From Methanomicrobia archaeon DTU008 (GTDB lineage: Archaea; Thermoplasmatota; Thermoplasmata; Methanomassiliicoccales; Methanomassiliicoccaceae), in NCBI GenBank assembly GCA_001512965.1, contig LFRW01000018.1, positions 1-57,733 on the forward strand: a DNA stretch of 57,733 bases, given 5' to 3'. Position 1 is the stretch's first letter, and every line of letters begins with the position of its first letter. The notes beneath the pieces were generated by a model. That model was not told the origin of the DNA. It saw only the letters and a list, made by a program, of their open reading frames with translations, and did no database searches. Positions 1-8,514 of the stretch are shown here, one piece after another. The position numbers were made by a program, and so were the translations under genes.

Positions 1-942
1 GGCATCCGCGGCCATGACGCCCAGGCCACCTGCGTTCGTCACTATCGCGACGCCGTCCCCACGCGGCAGGGGCATGCTGGCGAACCCCTGCAACAGGTCG
101 AAGAACTCGTCGAGCGTCTTGACCCTCATCACTCCCGCCTCGGCCATGGCCGCGCTGTACACCATATCGCTGCCGGACAATGCACCCGTGTGGGAGGAGG
201 CGGCCTTGGCCCCAGTGGATGTCCGTCCCGCCTTCAAGGCGATGATGGGTTTGCATCTAGACGTGGCGGCGGCCTGCTCGATGAACTGCCTCCCACGCCG
301 CATCCCCTCGACGTACATGCCTATCACCCGGGTATCGGGGTCGTCGCGGAAGTATGCGAGCAGGTCGGCCTCGTCGATGTCCAGCTTGTTCCCGACAGAG
401 ACGAACTGGGAGAAACCGATCCTCGTTCCCTTGGCCCAGTCGAGCAGGATCGTACCCATCGCACCCGACTGTGATGTCACCGCCACATGGCCAGGGATCG
501 GAAAATCGTCCGTGAATGTGGCGTTCAGGCGATTGCGCGTGCTGATAACGCCGAGGCAGTTGGGCCCCAGCACCCTTATGCCGTATCTAGAGGCTATCTC
601 TCCGACTCGACGCTCAAGTTCCGCCCCCTCCGGTCCGGTCTCCCGGAATCCAGCGGATATGATGACGGCGACCTTTACACCCTTCCTTCCCGCCTGCTCC
701 ATAACCCCTGGCACGACCGTGTTGGGCACGGCCACCACGGCCATGTCCACCGGCCCGGGAATGGAGAGGACGTCGGGATACGCCTTGAGGTCCAATATCC
801 GGTCCGCCTTTGGGTTGACAGGATATATCACTCCGGAGTAGCCAGAGGCGATCATGTTTCGCAAGATCACATGGCCGACCTTCTCGGGGCGGGACGAGGC
901 CCCTATAATCGCGATGGACCTTGCTTCGAACAGTTCCCTCAT
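1..942 (-). CDS. ADP-forming acyl/acetyl-CoA synthetase, CoA-binding (alpha) part, 3' end cut by window edge
   Basis: The frame opens at ATG 942 and reads without a stop to base 1, giving 314 residues. It begins MRELFEARSIAIIGASSRPE, a CoA-binding Rossmann segment. It then shows VLGPNCLGVI and SQSGAMGTILLDW of the ligase-CoA domain and SSHTGALSGSD, which carries the histidine phosphorylated in this family. These enzymes interconvert acyl-CoA, ADP and Pi with free acid, CoA and ATP. It is a paralogue of the complete gene at 41610-43715 and aligns with it throughout. Whether an ATP-grasp beta domain follows cannot be seen. Family assignment is firm; the acyl substrate is unknown. Confidence 0.9.
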   Translation of the reverse strand, partial: MRELFEARSIAIIGASSRPEKVGHVILRNMIASGYSGVIYPVNPKADRILDLKAYPDVLSIPGPVDMAVVAVPNTVVPGVMEQAGRKGVKVAVIISAGFRETGPEGAELERRVGEIASRYGIRVLGPNCLGVISTRNRLNATFTDDFPIPGHVAVTSQSGAMGTILLDWAKGTRIGFSQFVSVGNKLDIDEADLLAYFRDDPDTRVIGMYVEGMRRGRQFIEQAAATSRCKPIIALKAGRTSTGAKAASSHTGALSGSDMVYSAAMAEAGVMRVKTLDEFFDLLQGFASMPLPRGDGVAIVTNAGGLGVMAADA

Positions 943-981
943 GCCCTAGCCCCCATCCTGCAACGATATACGGTGGTAATA

Positions 982-1863
982 TTACCTGTGCAGGATGTAC
1001 GACCCCATCATGGGCTGATCGTCCATGTGCACCTCCTTCTCCCTATGCGGTATGGAGAGGAGGCTCATCAACTGGAAGGCGTTCTTCGTCCCCCGCGCGC
1101 GCCCGGTGTTGTCGAAGTATACGCGCACGTCGTCCACCTCCCCATCCAGGCGGGAGATGGTCTCCGCCCATGGTCGCAGTTCGTCCTCCGAGTATAGGTA
1201 ATCCTGGCCGATCCTCTGGTCCTCATCGTCGGACCACTCGCGTTCTCTGCCATAGAGTTTGATGTAGGCATGGTCTGCCGTGGTATCCTGGATGGGCGGG
1301 AATGTGACCTCGTCCACCTTCACGGCGGCGACGTTGTATGATGATAACAGCCTCGAGGCCTGAGGATGGAGCGATGCGCCGTCGTCGATCCAGGAACGGT
1401 CGCGGAACTCCACCGCATAGCGATACTTGTCCGTCTCCAGGGAGGCCAGCACCGTCTCCATCGTCCTGAGGGCTTCGTCCCCGAACTGGAATGTCAAGGG
1501 CAGCTGCAGCATGACCGTGCCGAGAAGGCCATTTTCCGCCAGCATCCTTACGCAGGTCTCCTCGAACACCGTCGCCTCCATGCTGGCCTTGTTCCCATCC
1601 ATCGCCATCATCGCATCATGGGTGACCGTACGGGGCATCTTGAGGGAGTACTCGAAGCCCTTCAGCGGCTTCCCCTTTCTTATCCATCCGTTCACCATGA
1701 TCTCGTTGGGATTCCTGTGGAAGGTGTTGTTGACCTCCACCGTCGGAAAGTAGGACGCATAGTAGCGAAGCCACTCCTCCTTCTTCCTGGCCAGGGCTGC
1801 TGGATAGAACCGCCCGACCCAATCCTCGTAGGACCATCCATTGCAACCGATGAGGACCGACAC
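982..1863 (-). CDS. DUF72 (YecE-like) TIM-barrel protein
   Basis: The product has 293 residues and starts with GTG at 1863. DUF72 marks are the opening IGCNGWSYEDWVGRFYP, then YFPTVEVNNTFHRNP, FEYSLKMPRTVTHD, YAVEFRDRSW and, near the end, VRVYFDNTGRARGTKNAFQL. Length is normal for the family, which adopts a TIM-barrel fold related to xylose isomerase-type enzymes but has no established reaction. An A/T-rich TATA element lies about 30 bases upstream on the same strand (near 1893-1900), so the transcript is probably leaderless and begins at this GTG. The nearest ATG upstream is out of frame. No nearby gene suggests a function. Confidence 0.88.
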   Translation of the reverse strand: MSVLIGCNGWSYEDWVGRFYPAALARKKEEWLRYYASYFPTVEVNNTFHRNPNEIMVNGWIRKGKPLKGFEYSLKMPRTVTHDAMMAMDGNKASMEATVFEETCVRMLAENGLLGTVMLQLPLTFQFGDEALRTMETVLASLETDKYRYAVEFRDRSWIDDGASLHPQASRLLSSYNVAAVKVDEVTFPPIQDTTADHAYIKLYGREREWSDDEDQRIGQDYLYSEDELRPWAETISRLDGEVDDVRVYFDNTGRARGTKNAFQLMSLLSIPHREKEVHMDDQPMMGSYILHR

Positions 1864-1880
1864 CGCTCTATTGATTTCAT

Positions 1881-2500
1881 CTCGACATACATATAATTTC
1901 TTGATAGGAGGAAGGATACCGAGCGAGGGTTCCCACGTGATCGGCCAGATGGTTGCCCGGAAGCGAAGGGGCGGCCAAAATGATTAAGAAGGGAGATAAC
2001 ATGGTTCGTTCGCTCCTTGTAACCGGTGGTGAACAGTGATCCCCCTTGCATGCTTGGAGCGTACAGTGCGTCGTTACTATGGGTCTCTGCATGAACCTCC
2101 GACGAGACGTCGGGTAATGATTGGAGAACAACCCCGATGCACGACATAAACCCCCGGCCTGGGTCAGTGTGGGGAGAATAGGCGTCACGCCGTCCATGAA
2201 CCAATCTGTTAAGGTCCGGGGGACACTTCACTAGTTTGCGATCACCGGAGCTTGAGCGAACCTTTTTTTTCAATTATGTGCGCTCCGTCCGAGGGCCGCG
2301 GACGATCATGCATCAAATGATCGGTCCCTATGGCATTCCGAGTACGAGATCGCGGTCATGGCATTGATGCATGGGCCACGTCGCCGGGCGGCGGTCGACG
2401 AGAGCATGCCGAGAGGTGTCGGTCCATGCCGTTCACGCTATCGCCGCCTTCCTGGCAAGGACATGGCCCGTCACCCGATTGAGGGCATGCCGTCCAGAAC
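1881..2500. other. Intergenic region with no convincing gene
   Basis: About 620 bases separate the DUF72 and methyltransferase promoters. Open frames here lack homology and sensible starts. Visible items are a perfect 6-bp hairpin CCGACG-AGA-CGTCGG near 2099-2113 and a run of eight T at about 2262-2270 on the + strand, which could end a short transcript. No RNase P or SRP consensus was recognised. Much shorter gaps are normal in this window, so a small RNA is possible but unsupported. Confidence 0.4.
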
Positions 2501-2531
2501 TTTTATCTGGACCGCCCTCCAAGATATTATC

Positions 2532-3119
2532 ATGGAGAAGAGGTTGGACAAGGTGTTCCGCGAGAGGCTCATCCGGGACGAGAGCTTCGGCGAGCTCAGA
2601 CCGCATTCCTTGCTGGTGGAGGTGGTGTCAGGAGGTCTGGTTCCCCGGGGGAGGGCCCTCAATCTTCACTGCGGCATGGGAAGCGACAGCCTGTACCTCG
2701 CCCAGGAGGGGTTCGTGGTGGCTGCGGCCAGCTTCACCCCCGGCGAGGTCGAAGGGGTCAAGAGGCTGGCCGAAGAGGCGAAGGCCAAGGTGTCCACCTT
2801 CACCGTGGAACCGACGAACCTGCCGTTCCATGAAGGGGAGTTCGATTTCATCGCAGACACCGGGTGCATTCTGAAGGTGGATGAGGGGGAGAGGGGCATC
2901 TTGCTGCGAGAGCTATACCGCACGCTCAGGAGAGGAGGGCGGATGTTCACCATGCTACCCAATTACAAGGACAGTCCCGATGGGGTCACTCGTGCGTCCA
3001 TAGAGGAGATGTTCCACCCGCCGTTCGAGGTCCTGGTGGTGAACGAGAGCACCGTGGCAGATGAGGGCGGCAAGGCGGATGCCGTGTACTATTACTCCGT
3101 CCTTCTGGAAAAGGTCTGA
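2532..3119 (+). CDS. SAM-dependent methyltransferase (class I)
   Basis: The product has 195 residues. LNLHCGMGSDSLYLAQEG is the glycine-rich SAM-binding loop (motif I), followed by an acidic segment FDFIADTGCILKV and a motif-III-like LRRGGRMFTMLPNY. The open frame extends further upstream, but a TATA element at 2501-2508 (ttttatct) sits 27 bases before ATG 2532. That ATG is therefore the expected leaderless start, and the upstream reading has no family features. The substrate is unknown. The stop meets the end of the convergent OB/HD gene at 3120. Confidence 0.8.
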   Translation: MEKRLDKVFRERLIRDESFGELRPHSLLVEVVSGGLVPRGRALNLHCGMGSDSLYLAQEGFVVAAASFTPGEVEGVKRLAEEAKAKVSTFTVEPTNLPFHEGEFDFIADTGCILKVDEGERGILLRELYRTLRRGGRMFTMLPNYKDSPDGVTRASIEEMFHPPFEVLVVNESTVADEGGKADAVYYYSVLLEKV

Positions 3120-4097
3120 TCATAGCCTGAAGACCTTGGTTCGCAGATATGGGTCCATGGTGAAGAGGTCATCGGGGCCGCCGTTCCGCCTTGCCCTTAT
3201 GAACCTCTCCAGATTAGCGTCCAGCTCATCGGCGTGGTTCAATGCCACCGCCTCCGGTATCGATGGCTTGACCGGGGAGCCCTTCTCCAGCTCGCCGTGA
3301 CTTGCCAGCACCATGTGGATGAGCTTAAGTCGCAGATTGTCCGGGAAGTCCGGGAGGGAGTCGCAAGCCCGGCCGACCATGGAGGAGCCGATGGCAAGAT
3401 GTCCGATCAGTCGTGAATCGGGCGACTCGACTATCGTGCTGCCCACATCATAGCAGTCGATCTTGCCGATATCGTGCAGGATGGCCCCTGCCAGGAGAAG
3501 GTCGCGGTCAAGGTCGGGATACAGACGGGATATGGCGTCGCAGGTCCTCACGACGTTCAGGGTATGCTCCAGAAGACCTCCTATCCACCCGCAATGATAG
3601 GAAACCGATGCAGGGGATCGCCTGAGCTGGCTTGAGACATCCTCATCGTTCAGGATGGTGAGCAGGACCGATCGTATGTTGGCGTCCTCGATGCTTTCCA
3701 CATACTCCATCATGGCAGAGTACATCTCACCTACATCCCTGGCGGTGCAGGGCAGGAAATCCTCCGGGTCGCAGTGCTCGTCCCCGGCCGGCTCGGCGGT
3801 GCCGCCGTTCCTGGGATTGATGTTGATCATCAACTGTCCGTTCCAACGGCCGGTCATGCCCACCAATCGTACGATGGAGCCGACCTGGAGAGCCTCATAC
3901 GCTCTCCGGACCGATGCCTCATCATCGTCGCCCCAATACGTGGCCATGATCTCCCCGGTGACATCGGCCACCTTCATGCGGAACTTGTACCCACGCCTGT
4001 ATTGGGAAGGGGCCTCCTTCCATCGCAGGGCGTACAATTCGTCGATCTCCTTGTTCTCGTCCTCAAGGTCCTCGATGAACAGACGTCCCGCCTTCAT
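3120..4097 (-). CDS. OB-fold plus HD-domain phosphohydrolase, YhaM-like 3'-5' exoribonuclease family
   Basis: The product has 325 residues. Residues about 10-95 form an OB fold of the nucleic-acid-binding type (YKFRMKVADVTGEIMATYWG, then VGSIVRLVGMTGRWNGQLMI). Residues about 165-290 form an HD domain: HCGWIGGLLEHTLNVV, then HDIGK, and VLASHGELEKGSPVKPSIPEA. This architecture and length match YhaM/CBF1-type 3'-5' exonucleases that degrade RNA or ssDNA with a metal in the HD site. It starts at ATG 4097 and stands alone as a single gene. The activity is inferred from the family. Confidence 0.82.
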   Translation of the reverse strand: MKAGRLFIEDLEDENKEIDELYALRWKEAPSQYRRGYKFRMKVADVTGEIMATYWGDDDEASVRRAYEALQVGSIVRLVGMTGRWNGQLMININPRNGGTAEPAGDEHCDPEDFLPCTARDVGEMYSAMMEYVESIEDANIRSVLLTILNDEDVSSQLRRSPASVSYHCGWIGGLLEHTLNVVRTCDAISRLYPDLDRDLLLAGAILHDIGKIDCYDVGSTIVESPDSRLIGHLAIGSSMVGRACDSLPDFPDNLRLKLIHMVLASHGELEKGSPVKPSIPEAVALNHADELDANLERFIRARRNGGPDDLFTMDPYLRTKVFRL

Positions 4098-4157
4098 GCT
4101 TCAGCCTCGCCGGGGAATCGGAGCGGACGATTTTATAGGCTCCGGCCGATGTTGAAG

Positions 4158-4946
4158 TCAATCTCGCCGTCTGGCAAGCCGGCGGAGCCATTCCTCGGAC
4201 TCCTTCCAACGTGGATGGAGCCGCTCCCGTTCATGGAAGTCGCGGTCGTGGCAGCGGCTACCTGGCCTCAGTCCGTCCTGGAGGTGCAGCAGCTCATGAT
4301 ACAGGACGTACTCCGATACGAAAGGCGGCACCTTCTCCGAATCCATTATGGATGAGATCGCGACGACCTTCATGAGGACGGAGCAGTAGCCCACCTTCCT
4401 TCGATTGTCCCTCACGGTCCAGTTGAAGACCGCGTCGGGGCAGGCGCGCACCAAGCCCTGGTCCCTGAGGGACAAGTATGCCTCTTGCAGGTCGTAGACC
4501 CTTCCGCGGTGATCCAGGGAGAGGTTCCGAGAGCGTTCCAGATATAGAGCCTGATTGCGCGATAGGAAATCCCGTGATGTCAGCCATGAGGTCAGTCGTG
4601 GGGTGTAGATGCTCTTGCGAGATCTGCGGGACAGACGTTCATACAGGGAAGCGGCGTAGTCCTCGAGCGCCCCATGGTCGGCGCCGACCATGTAGTCGGA
4701 TATCTGGAATCGGACGCTGCTCCCCGAACGCCTCCACGTGCTCTTGAACTCCTTGAAGGGGGCGAACTCCGCCACGACATCGTCATAGCCATGCTCCCTC
4801 CCCAGGGAAATGAACACGTCGGTCAGCTCGGCGCTCATCCTCGACCTCTCCCCGGCATGCATGGCGTCGCCGACCGCGAGAACCTTGTCGCCCAGCTCCG
4901 GGACGGCAGAACGTCCTCGATATGATGTGGATGCGTTCCCCTCCAT
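4158..4946 (-). CDS. Predicted zinc metallopeptidase-like protein (HELLH motif, SprT/M48-like)
   Basis: The product has 262 residues from ATG 4946. The C-terminal half carries YHELLHLQDG, an HExxH-type zinc site, followed about 15 residues later by CHDRDFHERE, which could supply further ligands. This resembles the metal-binding core of SprT/YgjP-like peptidases. The N-terminal half is not recognised. The open frame extends to 5300, but that would overlap the divergent DHH gene, so the inner ATG is preferred. Peptidase activity is an inference from the motif. Confidence 0.65.
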   Translation of the reverse strand: MEGNASTSYRGRSAVPELGDKVLAVGDAMHAGERSRMSAELTDVFISLGREHGYDDVVAEFAPFKEFKSTWRRSGSSVRFQISDYMVGADHGALEDYAASLYERLSRRSRKSIYTPRLTSWLTSRDFLSRNQALYLERSRNLSLDHRGRVYDLQEAYLSLRDQGLVRACPDAVFNWTVRDNRRKVGYCSVLMKVVAISSIMDSEKVPPFVSEYVLYHELLHLQDGLRPGSRCHDRDFHERERLHPRWKESEEWLRRLARRRD

Positions 4947-5058
4947 GGCTGCATCGGCACCATCAACGGGTCGTCGCTTGTAATGTTTTGCCGCTTCTAT
5001 TATCTCAATTGATAACCAGCTGGTCACGTTCTTAACGGCCCTCGGGATACCGAGCTCG

Positions 5059-5997
5059 ATGTCATCGGAACGTTCCAGGGAGCTCATCACCCGGGGCAAC
5101 CTGGACGGCATTGTTTCGGCCGCGGTGTTCCTGCGCCGCTTTCCCTCCTCACAGGTGAGGTTCGTCACATCTCCGGCAGCCGCCGCTGCCCTTCTCACCT
5201 CCAGCGATGCGGACCATACATACCTGGCAGACCTCTCCCCGGCCCCCAGCCTGGCGGAGGCAATCGAGCACGCGGTGCGATGTCGCAGGATAACGCTCAT
5301 CGATCATCACTCCTATCCTAAGGAGCATGATTGGGCCATCATCGATACCTCGACCAGTGCCGCCGGCCTGATGTATCGCTACCTAGGGCTAGATGGCATG
5401 GACGCCGTGGTGGCGATGGCGGACCTCTACGAGCATGGGGGGAGCCCCCTCGTCAGTTCCGTCGCGGATGTGATGGGGCATGAGGCGCTGAGACGCGAGA
5501 GCGAGATGCTGGACTTCGCCTGGCGGCTCAACGTGAAGGACGATGCGTTCCGCCTCGCCGCGGCCAGGCGGCTCTCCCTCGGACTGCTTCCATCCAGCAT
5601 CCCCTGCATCGCCGAGCGCCACGCCAAGATGGTTGGCCGGGACGGATGGAGAAAGGCCTTGGACAGTGCGCGCCGGAGCCTTCGCCGGTTCGGCTCCGCG
5701 GCGGTGATGGAGTACAGTGGAAGGAGGCCGTCGTTCCATGGCTTCGGCAGCCGGGCCCTCACCGAGGCGGCTCGCCAGGAGGGGTGCCGCTATGCCGTCC
5801 TGATCAATCACGGAGGGTCGGAGAGCGTGGTGTCGCTCCGCTCCACCGCTCCCGGCGGCGTCGACCTGGGGCGGTTCGTTGAATCGTTCACGGCCGAGCA
5901 TGGCATGGAAGGCGGGGGCCACCCGGCAAGTGCCGGGGCAAGGATACCGTCCAGTTCGGCGGATCTGCTCATAGAAAGGTTGGCCGTGCTGGCCTGA
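5059..5997 (+). CDS. DHH/DHHA1-family phosphoesterase (RecJ/oligoribonuclease-like)
   Basis: The product has 312 residues. The N-terminal DHH domain begins TRGNLDGIVSAAVFLRR, where the usual HxDxDG metal motif appears as GNLDG. It continues with the signature IDHHSY near residue 95. The C-terminal DHHA1 domain ends with GMEGGGHPASAGARI, the typical substrate-binding glycine-rich loop. Such enzymes hydrolyse short oligonucleotides, cyclic dinucleotides or DNA ends with Mn2+. The loss of the first histidine/aspartate of motif I is notable and may alter metal binding. It is divergent from the HELLH gene. Confidence 0.8.
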   Translation: MSSERSRELITRGNLDGIVSAAVFLRRFPSSQVRFVTSPAAAAALLTSSDADHTYLADLSPAPSLAEAIEHAVRCRRITLIDHHSYPKEHDWAIIDTSTSAAGLMYRYLGLDGMDAVVAMADLYEHGGSPLVSSVADVMGHEALRRESEMLDFAWRLNVKDDAFRLAAARRLSLGLLPSSIPCIAERHAKMVGRDGWRKALDSARRSLRRFGSAAVMEYSGRRPSFHGFGSRALTEAARQEGCRYAVLINHGGSESVVSLRSTAPGGVDLGRFVESFTAEHGMEGGGHPASAGARIPSSSADLLIERLAVLA

Positions 5998-6000
5998 GCC

Positions 6001-6438
6001 TCATTCCCTTGAAACGCCCGCCCTCTTGTACATGGGGACAGGACGCGTGGACCTCCGGGCGATGACGTCCAAGGCCCTGCCGAAGCCGATGGCATATTGT
6101 GAACAGGCGATGCAATGACCTTGCCAGGACATCCACCCTCCCAGGAACCCAAGGGGTGCGATGAGCCCCTCCTTGATCCATGGATACCTTCCGCCCGTCT
6201 CCGGATGGCCAGAGGCCAGTTCGGCATAGGACAGTGCGGTGAACGGCGTGATGATGAAGTTCAGGACGAACGCTATGAGCGGCCCGGGACCGACGATGCT
6301 CGTCGCCATGCCGATCAGGAGGGATATCGAGGAGCCGATGTTGGGCCCCGGCCCGATCATGAGGACCTCGGCAAGGCCCAGGTCCCTGCTCGGTGAGACC
6401 TCTACGTCATGAGAGCACGCCGCCTGATGACCGGGCAT
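6001..6438 (-). pseudogene. Truncated APC-family amino-acid permease remnant
   Basis: The open frame encodes 145 residues. Residues about 17-125 look like the start of an APC amino-acid permease: SRDLGLAEVLMIGPGPNIGS (TM1), a second hydrophobic helix, then FTALSYAELASGHPETGGRY and KEGLIAPLGFLGGWMSW. Full-length relatives have about 12 transmembrane helices and more than 450 residues, so this keeps only about three. After GFGRAL the sequence becomes unrelated and stops. The 3' part is absent and the DHH gene ends three bases away. It is most likely a decayed gene. Confidence 0.75.
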
Positions 6439-6504
6439 ATGGACATCCTCAACAGGATGTTCTCATCACCGTGGCCATCTACCCTCCCACGTCTGCCAAC
6501 CTGG

Positions 6505-6951
6505 CTAGGTCAGCTTCTTGCGCATGAGGTAATTGTTCCCCTGACGGGATATGGTCCGGTACCCGCGATGGCGATAGAACTCCATTGCCGGGCGGTTGGT
6601 CAGCTGCACCCATAGCTCGATGACGGATGCCCCTTGGGCGCGGGCGAGGGTTTCGATCCTTGCCATCATGGCCGTGCCGTATCCCTGGCCCTGATAGCCC
6701 TTCTTGACCTGCAACGCGTTGATGAACAGGTTGCCATCCTGCGCTTCCACCGAGAAGAAACCGATGATCTGTCCTTCCGCCTCGACCACCTCGGTGTATA
6801 CGGTCGGGTCGAAGATCGCATGGAGGACCTCCTCGTCCCTCATCTCGACCCCCCATAAGGCGAGGATTATCGAAGCCATATTCTCCCGGCTCATTGCCAG
6901 CAGGGTGGGGAGATCGCGTCGGACCATCTCCCGATATATAGCATCGAACAT
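6505..6951 (-). CDS. GNAT-family N-acetyltransferase (RimI-like)
   Basis: The product has 148 residues from ATG 6951. The acetyl-CoA-binding motif appears as LQVKKGYQGQGYGTAMMARI (the Q/RxxGxG/A region), followed by VQLTNRPAMEFYRHRGYRTI, typical of the RimI/N-alpha acetyltransferase subgroup. The open frame extends 36 residues further up, but a TATA element at 6976-6983 lies about 27 bases from ATG 6951, which supports a leaderless start there. It transfers acetyl from acetyl-CoA to an amine, probably a protein N-terminus; the target is unknown. Confidence 0.83.
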   Translation of the reverse strand: MFDAIYREMVRRDLPTLLAMSRENMASIILALWGVEMRDEEVLHAIFDPTVYTEVVEAEGQIIGFFSVEAQDGNLFINALQVKKGYQGQGYGTAMMARIETLARAQGASVIELWVQLTNRPAMEFYRHRGYRTISRQGNNYLMRKKLT

Positions 6952-7072
6952 CTGCGGATATGTAAGTGGGACTGGGATAAAACATTGGTGGAGACTGGCT
7001 CCATAGGCCCGCATCATATTGGCGTTGGACTTATATACAAAGTCGGTCGTCAAGACCACTGAGGTTACTCAT

Positions 7073-7396
7073 ATGGTCGAGGTAAGCGCTGAGGCTGTGA
7101 ATTTCATAAACGACCTACTCAAGAAGAACGACAAGGCCGGGTACGGCATCCGCATCTACCTTGCCGGTATGGGTTGCTCTGGACCGCAGTTCGGCATGGC
7201 GTTCCAGGAGAAGATCAAAGAGGGAGACAACGAGCAGAAGATGGACGGGTTCTCCTTCTATTTCGATGACGAGACCGCTGAGATGCTCGAAGGTTCGACG
7301 GTGGACTACATCGAGACACCCGCCGGCTCTGGACTCATCGTGAACAACCCCAACATGAAGTCCGCCTGCGGCGGCTCCTGCGCGGGCTGCCACTAA
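7073..7396 (+). CDS. HesB/IscA-like iron-sulfur protein
   Basis: The product has 107 residues from ATG 7073. The HesB/IscA fold is suggested by VEVSAEAVNFINDLLKK, GIRIYLAGMGCSGPQFGMAF and FYFDDETAEMLEGSTVDYIE. The conserved first cysteine is in GMGCSG, and the C-terminal pair lies in SACGGSCAGCH, a variant of the usual CGCG ending with one more cysteine. Such proteins carry or deliver Fe-S clusters or iron. A TATA element lies at 7029-7038, leaving a short leader. An upstream in-frame start would add 18 unconserved residues. Confidence 0.83.
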   Translation: MVEVSAEAVNFINDLLKKNDKAGYGIRIYLAGMGCSGPQFGMAFQEKIKEGDNEQKMDGFSFYFDDETAEMLEGSTVDYIETPAGSGLIVNNPNMKSACGGSCAGCH

Positions 7397-7495
7397 GACG
7401 ACGTCACCGGCCAAGCCGGAATTCCTTTTTCCATTCTTTTATCACCGATATCATTTTATTCGATATGCCACCACGTCGTTCTCAGAGGTGGTCGA

Positions 7496-7666
7496 ATGGA
7501 ACTACAATGCCCACGATGCGATTTCGTCGCCCGCGGAGCCGATGAGGCCGAGGTGCGCGAACAGCTCAAAGCACACATGAAGAACGCCCACCAGGTGGAT
7601 GAGGGCGGCTTCGAGAGCATGTTCGGCGAGATGAAGCAGAAGATCACCGGCATGTTCAAGAGGTAA
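7496..7666 (+). CDS. Small DUF1059-like Cys/His protein (56 residues)
   Basis: ATG 7496 follows a good ribosome-binding sequence (GAGGTGG at about 7484-7490). The product begins MELQCPRCDFVARGADEAEV and carries KAHMKNAH, giving a CxxC...HxxxxH pattern like the DUF1059 family of small putative zinc-binding proteins. The C-terminal third (GEMKQKITGMFKR) is amphipathic and basic. It lies between the IscA-like and HMCES genes on the same strand. Function is unknown. Confidence 0.65.
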   Translation: MELQCPRCDFVARGADEAEVREQLKAHMKNAHQVDEGGFESMFGEMKQKITGMFKR

Positions 7667-7729
7667 GAATAAGACCGTTCACCGGCATCTTACATATTCG
7701 GCGGCCAAGGCCGCGTCCGAGGCATGAGC

Positions 7730-8422
7730 ATGTGCGGGAGGTTCACGTTAGGTGAGATAAAGGAGCTGGTGACGCGGTTCTCGATAGATCATCCGCTTGC
7801 AGACATGCCTAAGCCGCGCTACAACATCTCACCTGGCCAGAACGTCCCAATAGTGGTGGAGGAAGGCTCCCGCTCCCTCATCATCATGCGCTGGGGACTG
7901 GTGCCGTCATGGGCCAAGGACCCACGGATAGGCAACCGGATGATCAATGCCCGCTCGGAGTCCGCCGCCGATAAGCCGGCGTTCCGGAGCGCGATGAAGG
8001 CGAGAAGGTGCATCGTTCCCACCACAGGCTTCTACGAGTGGAAGAAGGGGAGCGATGGCAAACGCCCATATATCGCCCGTCTAAAGGATGAGCGACTGTT
8101 CGGCATGGCAGGATTGTATGAGAAGTGGAAGTCGCCTCAGGGATCCGAGATGCTGTCGTTCACCATCCTGACCACGACGGCCAACCACCTGATGTCGAGC
8201 ATACATGAACGCATGCCGGTCATCCTCGACCGACAGGATGAGGGCGTATGGCTGGAGCAGGGACCTCTCGATGCGGACGAGCTGGAGAGGATCTTCACGC
8301 CGTTCCCTTCGGAGAGGATGGAGGCCTATGAGGTCTCCACCAGGGTGAACGATGCGAGCGTGGAGGGGGAGGACCTCATCGACCCTGTCAGGACGGCCGG
8401 GGTGCAGACCGTCTTGTTCTGA
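7730..8422 (+). CDS. SRAP-domain protein, HMCES/YedK family (abasic-site sensor)
   Basis: The product has 230 residues. I chose ATG 7730 because it gives MCGRF, placing the catalytic cysteine at position 2; the family's mature form needs Cys2 at the N terminus. Other SRAP marks are RYNISPGQNVPIV, MRWGLVPSWAKD, NARSESAADKPAFR, TTGFYEWKK (catalytic Glu) and HERMPVIL (catalytic His). These proteins form a thiazolidine DNA-protein crosslink with abasic sites in single-stranded DNA. It sits just before the helicase and ligase genes, consistent with DNA repair. Confidence 0.93.
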   Translation: MCGRFTLGEIKELVTRFSIDHPLADMPKPRYNISPGQNVPIVVEEGSRSLIIMRWGLVPSWAKDPRIGNRMINARSESAADKPAFRSAMKARRCIVPTTGFYEWKKGSDGKRPYIARLKDERLFGMAGLYEKWKSPQGSEMLSFTILTTTANHLMSSIHERMPVILDRQDEGVWLEQGPLDADELERIFTPFPSERMEAYEVSTRVNDASVEGEDLIDPVRTAGVQTVLF

Positions 8423-8514
8423 TGTGTCGACCGAACTAGAGTGGACGGTCTGAGGATGGATATTTCAGAACGGTCACCATAACTTCTTTACTTGCCCTCC
8501 CGCATGCAGCGGCT

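Noticed and set aside
14-1197. Overlapping + strand open frames at the left edge
   Set aside because: They are antisense to the partial acyl-CoA synthetase and DUF72 genes, whose minus-strand products show full family motifs.
1692-2273. 193-codon minus-strand frame across the DUF72 promoter
   Set aside because: It overlaps the DUF72 coding region in another frame, has no family features and crosses a clear promoter.
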